Below, piece by piece: positions 16,044-23,293 of a stretch of DNA of 26,901 nucleotides (position 1 is the first letter of the stretch; each line of letters opens with the position of its first letter). The notes beneath the pieces are model-generated. The model was not told where the DNA came from. It made no database searches and saw only the letters and a list, made by a program, of their open reading frames with translations. Source of the DNA: CAYVOX01 sp964453035 (lineage in GTDB: Bacteria; Chloroflexota; Anaerolineae; Anaerolineales; Anaerolineaceae); NCBI GenBank assembly GCA_964453035.1, contig CAYVOX010000030.1, positions 1 to 26,901 on the forward strand, given 5' to 3'. A program made the translations under genes and the position numbers.

Positions 16044-16595
16044 CTACACCTTCAACACCCCGCGGAAGCCGCGCGCCGCGTAGTAAGACGATGCGCCGTT
16101 GTGGTACACAAACACATGCCCGTAGCGCCGGTCGGCAAACAGCGCCCCGCCCAGCGCGCGAATATCCGCCGGGGTCTCCACCCAGCTGGAGGTCTTCACA
16201 TCGAACTCGCCCAGCGCCTGCAGCGCGCGGTACTGCGCTTCCGTCAGCAGGGCAATGCCCATGGCTTCGGCCATCTCCAGCGCGGAGCTCTCCGGTCGAT
16301 ACTCTTTGCGCGCCTCCCGCGCCTGGCGGTCATAACAGGTGTTTCTGCGCCCGGCAGGGCTCTCAGGCGAGCAATCCATAAAGATAAACTCGCCCGTCGC
16401 GGCATCGTAGCCGGTCACATCCGGCTCGCCGCCGGTGCGCTCCATCTCGCCCAGCGCGCGCAGCCCGGCAGGGTTGGCTTCCAGCCGGGCGCGAATTTCT
16501 TCCCACGCCAGCCCCGCATGGCGCGGCATGTGCTGTTCAAAGCGGGCCTGCAGCCCCGCCAGCAGCGTTTTTTGGTCGTCCGCCAGGTTGTTCAT
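16044..16595 (-). CDS. DUF4256 family protein
   Basis: This 183-residue protein matches the DUF4256 family in overall pattern: MERTGGEPDVTGYDAATGEFIFMDCSPESPAGRRNTCYD in the middle (two Cys), then MGIALLTEAQYRALQ, and a C-terminal YGHVFVYHNGASSYYAARGFRGVLKV. No biochemical function is known to me for the family. It has no membrane segment or signal peptide. The ATG at 16595 is preferred over an upstream in-frame start at 16679 because AAGGAG lies just before it and the extension would cover the promoter. A repeat element and a Fur-type box lie upstream. The gene is monocistronic. Confidence 0.78.
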   Translation of the reverse strand: MNNLADDQKTLLAGLQARFEQHMPRHAGLAWEEIRARLEANPAGLRALGEMERTGGEPDVTGYDAATGEFIFMDCSPESPAGRRNTCYDRQAREARKEYRPESSALEMAEAMGIALLTEAQYRALQALGEFDVKTSSWVETPADIRALGGALFADRRYGHVFVYHNGASSYYAARGFRGVLKV

Positions 16596-16651
16596 GCTTA
16601 TCACTCCTTCAATCGTTCTCACCTGAACCGGCATCGCCTGGTTGGGTGTAA

Positions 16652-16681
16652 ATATTAACCAGCCACCTGTCAGTTTCACAA
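16652..16681 (-). promoter_or_regulatory. Putative promoter for the DUF4256 gene
   Basis: On the minus strand, TTGTGA (16681-16676) and TAATAT (16657-16652) are 18 bases apart, about 57 bases before the ATG at 16595. It lies between the start codon and the repeat element. Confidence 0.42.
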
Positions 16682-16701
16682 ATCTTTACAAGAGGCGTGT
16701 T

Positions 16702-16788
16702 GTCATTCTGAGCCTGAGCGCAGCAAAGGCGAAGAATCTCGTTGTAGATGAAAAACTTGAAGACCGGATATCGAGATCCTCAGGATGA
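16702..16788. repeat. Degenerate miniature inverted-repeat element
   Basis: The left end GTCATTCTGAG and the right end CTCAGGATGA are imperfect inverted repeats. A second inner pair, GAATCTCG and CGAGATCC, also matches inverted. The sequence resembles the GTCATTCTGAGCG...GAATCTC repeats scattered through many Chloroflexota and other genomes. It is about 87 bp, non-coding, and sits between the DUF4256 promoter and the Fur-type box. Confidence 0.6.
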
Positions 16789-16821
16789 AAAACTGTCAGG
16801 TTGCTAAAATATTAACTAATT

Positions 16822-16836
16822 TGATAATAATTATCA
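16822..16836. promoter_or_regulatory. Perfect 7-1-7 Fur-type box
   Basis: TGATAATAATTATCA is an exact 7-1-7 inverted repeat and equals the classical Fur-box core TGATAATnATTATCA. It lies in AT-rich non-coding DNA 226 bases upstream of the DUF4256 ATG on the minus strand. No + strand gene follows until 19196. A + strand TTGCTA (16801-16806) is 16 bases from GATAAT inside the box, so the box could overlap an uncharacterised promoter. Confidence 0.55.
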
Positions 16837-16891
16837 TAACACAATCAAATTTCAAAAGCAATCATCCCCGCACCGGCAGCCGCCCTGCCGC

Positions 16892-16927
16892 GCAAACAAA
16901 GCCCCCGGAGGCGCAAAAACCCCGGGG
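16892..16927 (-). terminator. Terminator after the MOCOS-like gene
   Basis: Read on the minus strand, CCCCGG (16927-16922) pairs with CCGGGG (16908-16903), followed by GCTTTGTTTG. It is 33 bases past the stop codon of the aminotransferase-fold gene. Confidence 0.45.
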
Positions 16928-16959
16928 TACGTTCAACGCTCAATCCCCCCTGCCCCCGC

Positions 16960-18402
16960 CTACACCTCCCCCGCCGCCTTATCCACAAACTGGCGCGCAA
17001 AAGCCACCAGCGCGTGACAATCCGCAAAGTTGGAAACGATTCCCACCGAAATGCGCACCGCGCCGGTGGATTTATCGTCAATGCAGCGCCGGAAGTCGGC
17101 GTACTCCATGCGCGGCTTGAGCGCAAAGCACGCCCCCAGCTCGCCCGCCGATAGCCCCAGCGCCAGCTCACCGCCGCCCGGGTTGCAAAAACAACCGGTG
17201 CGGATGGAGATGTTCTGGCGGTTGGCGCGCTCCTCCACCTTGAGGTGGTCAACAAAATGGCCGCCGGGGTCAAAAAAGTTGAGCGTAATCGTCCCACCGC
17301 GCAGTTCCGTCTCCAGCGGGCCGTAGATTTTAACCACCGGCATGCCGTTGGTGTGCTTCAGGTTGTGCAATTCCTCCAGCAGGTAGCCAGCCAGGCAGGT
17401 GACGCGCGTGTGGATGGCCTCCACCCCCACCGCGGCGAGGTGCCGCAGGCCAATCTCCACCGCCGGCAGGGTGAGGTAATTGAGCGTGCCGTCCTCAAAG
17501 CCCTCCGCGCCCAGGTGCAGGAAGTAGCGGTCGCCCTGCACGGAGGCCACCGTGATGGTGCCGCCGGCGAACCACGGGCGGTGCAGTTTGGCCAGCGCAT
17601 CGCGGCGGGCAATCAGCGCGCCCACGCCGGTGGGGTAGCCGAACATCTTGTAGAACGAAAGGCACACAAAATCGGGGTGCGCCGCGGTGAGATCCAGCCG
17701 GTTGGTCGGGACAAAAGCCGCCGCGTCCAGCAGCACGTCCCAGCCCAGGCGGTGGGCGCGTTCAATCCAATCCAGGCTGTGCTGCACGCCGGAGAAGTTG
17801 GATTGCGCCGGGTAGGCGAACAGGTTGTGCGCCTGCGGGTCGGCCTGGCGCAGGAAGCCCTCCAGTTTTTCGGCGTCAATGCGCAGTTCCGGCGGGTTGA
17901 CCGGCGCGTAGGTGATGGCTGCCCCACGCGCCCGCGCATACTCGCGGATGCCGTTGACCGAGTTGTGGTTGTCAAAGGTGAGCAGGTACTGCCCGCCCGG
18001 CGCAAACGGGTAGGATTCCCCCACCAGCTTCAGCGCCCCGCTGGCGTTCTGGGTGAAGATGCATACGTACTCTTCCGGCGCGGCGTTGAAGAAGCTCAGC
18101 ACGTAGGCCCGCGCCGATTCCACCAGGTGGGTCATGGCCTGCGAGGTGGGATTTGTGGAATGGGGGTTGCCGTACACGTGGTTGAGCAGCAGGTCCATGT
18201 GGGCATGCACCTGGCGCTCGCTGTACAGGCCGCCGCCGGTGTAATCCAGGTAAACGTGGCCCTGGCGCTCCAGGCGGGCGTATTCTGCGCGGCGCAAGTC
18301 ATCCAGGGCGCGGGTGGCGGCGTAGGTGGGGCAGCGCTGCGCAAAGGCTTCGGCAGCCTGCTCAAGCGCAGTTAGCGTGGGTTCATCGGGCGTGTTCGGC
18401 AT
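16960..18402 (-). CDS. Class V aminotransferase-fold PLP enzyme (MOCOS/cysteine desulfurase-like)
   Basis: This 480-residue cytoplasmic PLP enzyme most resembles the N-terminal sulfurase domain of molybdenum-cofactor sulfurases. It starts YLDYTGGGLYSERQ, followed by GNPHSTNPTSQ, then FDNHNSVNGIREYA. The PLP Lys is Lys252 in LSFYKMFGYPTGVGALI. The active-site loop is IRTGCFCNPGGGE, with Cys404 and Cys406; one of these would carry the persulfide. The C-terminal MOSC domain of eukaryotic MOCOS is absent. Sulfur transfer from cysteine is the family expectation; the acceptor is unknown. The ATG at 18402 has AGGGAG upstream and overlaps the GntR gene by 20 bases, so the two are translationally coupled. 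A cystine transporter is divergently transcribed next door, which supports a cysteine or sulfur role. Confidence 0.82.
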   Translation of the reverse strand: MPNTPDEPTLTALEQAAEAFAQRCPTYAATRALDDLRRAEYARLERQGHVYLDYTGGGLYSERQVHAHMDLLLNHVYGNPHSTNPTSQAMTHLVESARAYVLSFFNAAPEEYVCIFTQNASGALKLVGESYPFAPGGQYLLTFDNHNSVNGIREYARARGAAITYAPVNPPELRIDAEKLEGFLRQADPQAHNLFAYPAQSNFSGVQHSLDWIERAHRLGWDVLLDAAAFVPTNRLDLTAAHPDFVCLSFYKMFGYPTGVGALIARRDALAKLHRPWFAGGTITVASVQGDRYFLHLGAEGFEDGTLNYLTLPAVEIGLRHLAAVGVEAIHTRVTCLAGYLLEELHNLKHTNGMPVVKIYGPLETELRGGTITLNFFDPGGHFVDHLKVEERANRQNISIRTGCFCNPGGGELALGLSAGELGACFALKPRMEYADFRRCIDDKSTGAVRISVGIVSNFADCHALVAFARQFVDKAAGEV

Positions 18403-19075
18403 ATAAATCTCCCTGTGGAATGTTGGGGTAACGGCTGATCGCTTCCAGAACGCGCTCACGCGAGCGCAAAATCTCGTCGCGGATGCACGCCTCCGCCAGG
18501 GCGGGGTCGCGCTTTTTTAAAGCCTCCACCAGCGCCAGGTGGTCGCGGCGCATCTCCTCGGCGCTGTCGCGCAGGTCCAACCCCAGGTGAAAGACACGCG
18601 TCAATTCGTCCATCAATTTGGCCACCTGGGCTGCCAGCCGCTGGTTGCCCGAAAGCGCGGCAACCTGGGCGTGGAAACGGGTATTCTGGGCCAAAAAGCG
18701 GGCGTAAGAGCGCCGGTTGTGAAAGGTGTAAGTGAAATCCGCCGCCTGCGCCAGTTGCTCCAGCGCCTCCTCCCCCGCGCGAGCCGCCGCCAGGCGCGCC
18801 GAAGCCACCTCCAGCGCCAGGCGCATCTCGAAGATTTCCTGCACATCTCGCGGGGTGACGGGGCTCACCTCGTAGCCGATGCGCGGCAGCGCGCGTAAAA
18901 AGCCCTCCTGCGCCAGGCGGCGCAGCGCCTCGCGGACGGGCGTGATGCCCAGGCCGTGTTTTTCGGCTAGCTCCGCCTGCGCGATGAACTGCCCGGGCTC
19001 CAGCTCGCAGCTGACGATGCTTTCTTTGATGAGGGTGTAGGCGGTGTCTGAGAGGCTGTCTTTTTGTTTTCGCAT
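18383..19075 (-). CDS. GntR/FadR-family transcriptional regulator with FCD domain
   Basis: This 230-residue regulator has an N-terminal winged helix (DTAYTLIKESIVSCELEPGQ, then LAEKHGLGITPVREALRRLAQEGFL and PRIGYEVSPVT), the classic GntR pattern. A C-terminal helical FCD ligand domain follows (EIFEMRLALEVASARLAA, FHAQVAALSGNQRL, DHLALVEALKKRD). FCD domains usually bind a small carboxylate or a metal-coordinated ligand. The ATG at 19075 is preferred over a TTG at 19090, because the latter would coincide with the predicted transcription start; neither has a strong Shine-Dalgarno. It leads the operon with the MOCOS-like gene and is divergent from the cystine symporter, the usual layout for a local regulator. 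Confidence 0.9.
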   Translation of the reverse strand: MRKQKDSLSDTAYTLIKESIVSCELEPGQFIAQAELAEKHGLGITPVREALRRLAQEGFLRALPRIGYEVSPVTPRDVQEIFEMRLALEVASARLAAARAGEEALEQLAQAADFTYTFHNRRSYARFLAQNTRFHAQVAALSGNQRLAAQVAKLMDELTRVFHLGLDLRDSAEEMRRDHLALVEALKKRDPALAEACIRDEILRSRERVLEAISRYPNIPQGDLYAEHAR

Positions 19076-19096
19076 AATTCGGACTTTCAATGTGAT

Positions 19097-19102
19097 ATAT
19101 TA
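19097..19102 (-). promoter_or_regulatory. Putative -10 box for the GntR operon
   Basis: On the minus strand TAATAT precedes the ATG at 19075 by about 21 bases. The -35 position (about 19120-19125) is poor and falls inside the palindrome at 19116-19131. Confidence 0.35.
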
Positions 19103-19115
19103 CTGAGATATTATG

Positions 19116-19131
19116 GATATTCTAGCATATC
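19116..19131. promoter_or_regulatory. Candidate operator palindrome in the divergent control region
   Basis: GATATTCTAGCATATC is symmetric at 14 of 16 positions around CTAG. It covers the expected -35 region of the GntR operon and touches that of the symporter gene. Two further GATAT copies (19094-19098 and 19108-19112) are spaced nearby. It is a good candidate binding site for the GntR regulator, by position and symmetry only. Confidence 0.48.
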
Positions 19132-19150
19132 TTTTCCGCTTCCCGCGGGT

Positions 19151-19156
19151 TATACT
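19151..19156 (+). promoter_or_regulatory. Putative -10 box for the cystine symporter gene
   Basis: TATACT lies 39 bases before the ATG at 19196. The -35 position (about 19128-19133, TATCTT) is weak and overlaps the edge of the palindrome. Confidence 0.4.
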
Positions 19157-19195
19157 GGTTAAGTTGTACCATATTTCAAGTTAGAGGAGGATCGC

Positions 19196-20611
19196 ATGTT
19201 TTCAAGTTTCTTGAACGCTGCCGCACTGGATATTGTGTACTTCATCATCATCCTGGCGCTTTTTGTCGGGGCTATCGTCTGGTTAGCCATCCTGCAAAAG
19301 AAGGGCGTCAAATTTGGCAACCGCGTGTTGATTGCGTTGGGACTGGGCATCGTCCTCGGGCTGATCATCAACTTCGTCTTCGGGGCTGCCTCCAACGCCT
19401 CTAAACTGGCGTTGAACTGGATCAAGCTGGTCGGCAACATTTACGTCGGCCTGCTGCGCATGATCGTCATCCCCCTGGTGATGGTCTCCATCATGTCAGC
19501 CATTGCCAGCATGCAGGGCCGCAAGAACATCGGTAAGATTGGCGGCTCCATCATCGGCATCCTGATGGTCACCACGGCCATCTCCGCACTGGTGGGCGCG
19601 CTCATCACCGCCGCCTTCGGCCTCAACACGGAAGGCCTGCCCAAGGACGCCGCCAGCGTCACCTCGCTGGAAACCCGCGCCGCCGACGTCAACAAGACCG
19701 ACGTCACCAGCCAGATTTACTCCTTCATTCCCACCAACCCGTTCTACGATATGACCGGCCAGCGCTCCACCTCCACCATCGCCACGGTCATTTTCTCGTC
19801 CTTCCTCGGTTTTGGCATGCTGGCTGTGGCCAAGAAGAAGCCGGAGCTCTTCAAATCCCTCAAGAACGGCCTGGACGCGCTCAACGCGATGGTCATGGAA
19901 GTGGTTAAAATTGTGCTGCGCCTCACCCCCTTTGGCATCCTGGCGCTCATCGCCGCCTTTGTGGTGGGCAGCAACTGGGCGCAGGCGCTCAAGCTGGTCA
20001 ACTTCATCCTCATCTCCTACCTGGCCATCCTCATCATGTTCCTGATTCACTTTGGCATCCTGGCCGCCTTTGGGCTTAACCCCATCACCTACCTCAAGAA
20101 GGCCTGGTCCACGCTCACCTTCGCATTCTTCTCGCGCACCAGCGCCGGAACCCTGCCGATGACCATCAAGACGCAGACGGCGCGCCTGGGCGTGCCCGAT
20201 TCCATCGCCAACATCGGCTCCTCGCTGGCGCTGAGCATCGGCCAGAACGGCTGCGCGGGCATCTACCCGGCCATGCTGGCGGTGATGGTGGCCCCCAGCC
20301 TGGGCATCAACCCGCTGGAAATCGGCTTCCTCATCAAGCTCATCCTGATTGTGGCCGTCAGCTCGTTCGGTATTGCCGGCGTGGGCGGCGGAGCCACTTT
20401 TGCCGGCCTGGTGGTGCTCTCTTCCATGGGCTTCCCGGTATGGATTGCGGCGCTGTTGATGTCGGTTGAACCGCTCATCGACATGGCGCGCACCGCCCTC
20501 AACGTTAGCGATGCCTTTGTGGCCAACCTGGTCACCGCCAAGACACAGGGCGAGTTGAACCTGGAACTCTACAACCAGGCGCACACCGCCGAAATCGAAG
20601 AAGCCGCGTAA
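19196..20611 (+). CDS. TcyP/YdjN-type L-cystine:cation symporter (DAACS family)
   Basis: This 471-residue membrane transporter has about eight to nine hydrophobic segments plus re-entrant loops. It fits the dicarboxylate/amino acid:cation symporter family and, more closely, the cystine branch (E. coli YdjN/TcyP, B. subtilis TcyP). Diagnostic stretches are WIKLVGNIYVGLLRMIVIPL, SFIPTNPFYDMTG, FFSRTSAGTLPMTIKTQTAR, ALSIGQNGCAGIYPAMLAVM and SVEPLIDMARTALNVSDA. The IGQNGCAG motif replaces the N-M-D-G-T motif of glutamate/dicarboxylate carriers and marks the TcyP branch. It would import L-cystine. AGAGGAGG (19183-19190) supports the start. It is divergent from the GntR/MOCOS-like operon and followed by a terminator. 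Confidence 0.88.
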   Translation: MFSSFLNAAALDIVYFIIILALFVGAIVWLAILQKKGVKFGNRVLIALGLGIVLGLIINFVFGAASNASKLALNWIKLVGNIYVGLLRMIVIPLVMVSIMSAIASMQGRKNIGKIGGSIIGILMVTTAISALVGALITAAFGLNTEGLPKDAASVTSLETRAADVNKTDVTSQIYSFIPTNPFYDMTGQRSTSTIATVIFSSFLGFGMLAVAKKKPELFKSLKNGLDALNAMVMEVVKIVLRLTPFGILALIAAFVVGSNWAQALKLVNFILISYLAILIMFLIHFGILAAFGLNPITYLKKAWSTLTFAFFSRTSAGTLPMTIKTQTARLGVPDSIANIGSSLALSIGQNGCAGIYPAMLAVMVAPSLGINPLEIGFLIKLILIVAVSSFGIAGVGGGATFAGLVVLSSMGFPVWIAALLMSVEPLIDMARTALNVSDAFVANLVTAKTQGELNLELYNQAHTAEIEEAA

Positions 20612-20630
20612 CCTGGCTTAACCCTATGCA

Positions 20631-20664
20631 AAGGCGCGGGACTTCACCAGTTCCCGCGCCTTTT
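20631..20664 (+). terminator. Rho-independent terminator after the symporter
   Basis: AAGGCGCGGGA (20631-20641) pairs perfectly with TCCCGCGCCTT (20652-20662) around a 10-base loop, ending in TTTT. It lies 20 bases after the stop. Confidence 0.8.
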
Positions 20665-20669
20665 CGCGC

Positions 20670-20675
20670 TATAAT
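20670..20675 (+). promoter_or_regulatory. Putative -10 box (GCTATAAT type) for the OsmC-family gene
   Basis: A perfect TATAAT preceded by GC lies 31 bases before the ATG at 20707. The upstream -35 region would fall in the terminator stem and shows no consensus. Confidence 0.48.
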
Positions 20676-20706
20676 TAAAAAAATTTCCACCCGGGAGGGA
20701 AACATT

Positions 20707-21123
20707 ATGGAAGCAAAAGCAACCTGGAAACACCGTTTATCGTTTACCGCCAGCGCCGATTCCGGTTTTGAGGTGCCGCTGGGCGTGATTAAAGAGCAGG
20801 GCGGCGATGACGACGGCGCGCGCCCCATGGAGCTGCTCCTGATGGGGTTGTGCGGCTGCACCGGCATGGATGCCATCTCGATTATGCAGAAGAAGAAGCA
20901 GGACGTGACCGCCTTTGAAGTGCGCGCCCACGCCGAGCGCGCCGCGGAACACCCGCGCGTCTTCACCCACATCACGCTGGAATACATCTTCACCGGCCAC
21001 AACCTGGATCGCAGCGCCGCCGAGCGCTCGGTAGAGCTCTCCGCCAATCGCTACTGCCCCGCCCAGGCCATGTTCGGCAAAGTGGTGCCCATCGAGCTCA
21101 AAATCACCCTGCTGGAGGGGTAA
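20707..21123 (+). CDS. OsmC/Ohr-family thiol protein (YhfA-like)
   Basis: This 138-residue protein has the OsmC fold and its two conserved cysteine regions: LLMGLCGCTGMDAISIMQKK (about 41-60) and ANRYCPAQAMF near the C-terminus. Members such as OsmC and Ohr reduce organic hydroperoxides by a Cys pair; YhfA-like members are less studied. The extra Cys two residues before the conserved one (CGC) is notable. The start at 20707 is chosen over a longer in-frame extension to 20626, because GGGAGG (20693-20698) is well placed and the extension would run through the upstream terminator. It has its own promoter, so it is linked to the cystine symporter only by proximity. A thiol-peroxidase role would fit the nearby cysteine functions. 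Confidence 0.85.
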   Translation: MEAKATWKHRLSFTASADSGFEVPLGVIKEQGGDDDGARPMELLLMGLCGCTGMDAISIMQKKKQDVTAFEVRAHAERAAEHPRVFTHITLEYIFTGHNLDRSAAERSVELSANRYCPAQAMFGKVVPIELKITLLEG

Positions 21124-21184
21124 CACGCGCCGTTTCGGCTAAATCGGTTCGCGCACAACACCCGTTTTCAAGAAAATGTAAACA

Positions 21185-21288
21185 GGGGCTGTCCAAAAAG
21201 ACGATTGTCACTCTGCTCGAAAGCACTCTCACCGGAGGCACGCTTCGGGTTCAAGCAGCATGATAAAACAGACTTTTAGGACAGCCCC
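21185..21288. mobile_element. MITE-like element with inverted ends
   Basis: The ends are perfect 10-bp inverted repeats, GGGGCTGTCC (21185-21194) and GGACAGCCCC (21279-21288). Similarity continues inward as AAAAGAC against AAAAGTC. The roughly 104-bp interior has no gene. The end type resembles those of IS1182/IS5-like transposons, so it could be a non-autonomous derivative. No clear target-site duplication is visible. It fills much of the 320-base gap between the OsmC-family gene and the next gene. Confidence 0.62.
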
Positions 21289-21294
21289 CTTTGT

Positions 21295-21325
21295 TTGCCA
21301 GGAGATTGCCTACTTCATGTACAAT
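21295..21325 (+). promoter_or_regulatory. Putative promoter for the LIC_10190-type gene
   Basis: TTGCCA (21295-21300) and TACAAT (21320-21325) are 19 bases apart, longer than ideal. The -35 starts seven bases after the MITE-like element ends. A leader of about 110 bases follows, with a near-palindrome at 21385-21406 whose outer arms are AACCTG and CAGGTT. Confidence 0.38.
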
Positions 21326-21443
21326 TGAGGCAGGGCAATGGCCTGCTTTGCCAAATCCCCTCTGGAAAATTTGATGCCCGTGTTAACCTGCCTGCAGGTA
21401 CAGGTTGTTCCCAGCCTGCGCCTCTGCCAGTGGTGAAATATTC

Positions 21444-23147
21444 ATGCTGATTGCATCCCTTTTATGGATTTTTGAAGCCGGCCTGTTCATTCTGTATGGG
21501 CGCCTGGCGCTCTGGCTGCTGCGTCCGCTGTGTGGGCCGCGGCGCACGCCTCATGCCTCGCCTCTGCTGGTAATGTTGACCGGCCTGGTGATGGTCACCA
21601 GCCTGGTCTCGCTCGCCTCGTTGTGGACCAACCTCAGCGCGCTGACCCTGGCACTCTTAACCATCGGCGGGCTGCTCATCCTGTCCTGGGAATGGAAAGT
21701 TGACCGCCTGAACAGCCTTAAGGCCTTCTGGCAGGTTCCCGCCAGCGGTAAAGGCTGGTTGCTGATTGCGCTGCTGCTGCTCGGACTGGTGCTCGATCTT
21801 TCCACCCGCCGCACCGCCAACCCGGATACCGGCATCTACCATGCCCAGGCCATCCGTTGGATCGAAACCTACCCGGCGGTTCCGGGTCTGGGCAACCTGC
21901 ATACCCGGCTGGCCTTTAACTCGGCCTGGCTGGTGGCTAATGCGCAGTTCAGCCTGGCTTTTCTTGGGATTCAATCCTTCCATGCCCTGCCCGGCCTGAT
22001 CATGGCTGCATTTGGGTGGCTTGCGCTGACCGGTTTGCGCCGTATTTGGCAGCACGTTGCCCGGCCCAGCGATTGGGTCAAGGCGCTGCTCTTACCCCTG
22101 GCCTTTTTCACCATCGCCACCGAATCATCCTCGCCCGGAACTGACTTTCCCGCCATTTTGCTGGTCTGGTTTGTGCTGATCGAGTGGTTGGCAGAGCAGG
22201 AACAACCCGGTCAGGATGCCTACCGACCGGTGTTGATTGCCCTGGTGGCTGTATTTGCCGTCACCGTCAAGCTTTCGGTGGCGCCCGTGATATTGTTCAC
22301 CGTCTTCATTTTTACGCGTTATCTGCGCGCCAGGTTGTTTGGCCTGGCAGGCGCCATTGTGTTGGGCGGCGCGCTCATCCTGCTGCCCTGGTGCGCCCGC
22401 AACGTTGTCCTGTCGGGCTACCTGGTCTATCCCGAGCCCGCTGTTGACCTGTTCAACGTCGATTGGAAGATCCCGCTGCAAGTTGCCACGGATGAAAAGG
22501 TAACCATCCAGGCCTGGGCGCGCATCCCGCGCGAAGAAAAAACCATCGTGCAAGCCATGCCGCTGGCCACCTGGGTCAAAATTTGGTATTTCAATCACGA
22601 TAAATCTGACCGGGCGCTGTTTTGGGGTGTGGGGTTAGGGCCGCTGACCGCCGCGCTGGCCTGGCTGGCTTCCCGCAAGACGCGCGCCGCGCTCAAGGAC
22701 CAGATGCGCCGCTATGCGCTGGCCTACGCGGTGTTTTACGCCGGGTTAGTATTTTGGTTTTTCTCCGCGCCAGATTTGCGTTTTGGTTACGGTTTTGTGC
22801 TAGGGGCACTGGTTTTAGGCGGGCTGCCCTGGCTGATCCTGGCACAGCCGCTCACCGCCCGCTGGGGCAAGCCGATCACCGGCGTGCTGTTGGTCATCAC
22901 GCTCGCCCTGTGGGGGTTGCAAATTCGCTCAGTCGAGCCGCGCACCCTCCCCCAGCGCCTGCTGTTGCCCAAAGATTACACTTCCCTCTCCACCGCGCCC
23001 TGCTCGTTGAAGAATAAAACCATCTTCTGCGCCGAATGGTACAACGAATGCGGCTACCATGCTTTTCCCTGCGTTCCATCCGCCGACCCCCAGGTTGGCT
23101 TGCGGGGCGTGGATTATCGCGACGGTTTCCGTAATTTTGGACCGTAA
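21444..23147 (+). CDS. LIC_10190-family multi-pass membrane protein (GT-C-like)
   Basis: This 567-residue protein has roughly a dozen hydrophobic segments across its length and an ordinary hydrophilic C-terminal tail with four Cys. The stretch NPDTGIYHAQAIRWIETYPAVPGLGNLH, then RLAFNSAWLVANA, is the signature of the LIC_10190-family membrane proteins, which resemble GT-C glycosyltransferases that use lipid-linked sugars. Asp141 (numbered from the ATG at 21444; 154 if the longer start were used) in PDTGIYH is a candidate for the catalytic acidic residue of the first periplasmic loop. The exact sugar and acceptor are unknown. The ATG at 21444 starts directly at a membrane segment and has a weak GGTGA upstream; the in-frame ATG at 21405 has no ribosome binding site. 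The gene stands alone. Confidence 0.72.
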   Translation: MLIASLLWIFEAGLFILYGRLALWLLRPLCGPRRTPHASPLLVMLTGLVMVTSLVSLASLWTNLSALTLALLTIGGLLILSWEWKVDRLNSLKAFWQVPASGKGWLLIALLLLGLVLDLSTRRTANPDTGIYHAQAIRWIETYPAVPGLGNLHTRLAFNSAWLVANAQFSLAFLGIQSFHALPGLIMAAFGWLALTGLRRIWQHVARPSDWVKALLLPLAFFTIATESSSPGTDFPAILLVWFVLIEWLAEQEQPGQDAYRPVLIALVAVFAVTVKLSVAPVILFTVFIFTRYLRARLFGLAGAIVLGGALILLPWCARNVVLSGYLVYPEPAVDLFNVDWKIPLQVATDEKVTIQAWARIPREEKTIVQAMPLATWVKIWYFNHDKSDRALFWGVGLGPLTAALAWLASRKTRAALKDQMRRYALAYAVFYAGLVFWFFSAPDLRFGYGFVLGALVLGGLPWLILAQPLTARWGKPITGVLLVITLALWGLQIRSVEPRTLPQRLLLPKDYTSLSTAPCSLKNKTIFCAEWYNECGYHAFPCVPSADPQVGLRGVDYRDGFRNFGP

Positions 23148-23176
23148 CTTGCTTTATAAACAAATGCCAATAACCC

Positions 23177-23211
23177 CCCGGAGAATGATTAACTCCGAGG
23201 CTTTGATTCTA
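23177..23211 (+). terminator. Weak terminator after the LIC_10190-type gene
   Basis: CGGAG (23179-23183) pairs with CTCCG (23193-23197), extended by CC/GG past one bulged A, followed by CTTTGATTCT. The remaining gap to the next gene holds only the -10 box. Confidence 0.42.
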
Positions 23212-23293
23212 TTTGTATTCGCACTACATATGGCTACACGCAACTAAATCGCCCTGCGCCCATTCGCGCAACTGCACGCCCCTTCCCACGACG

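Noticed and set aside
19496..20584. A 362-codon antisense frame opposite the cystine symporter
   Set aside because: The sense strand encodes a clear TcyP-type transporter with RBS; the antisense product is highly charged and without recognisable domains.
20626..20706. N-terminal extension of the OsmC-family protein
   Set aside because: It runs through the symporter terminator and the -10 box; GGGAGG points to the ATG at 20707.
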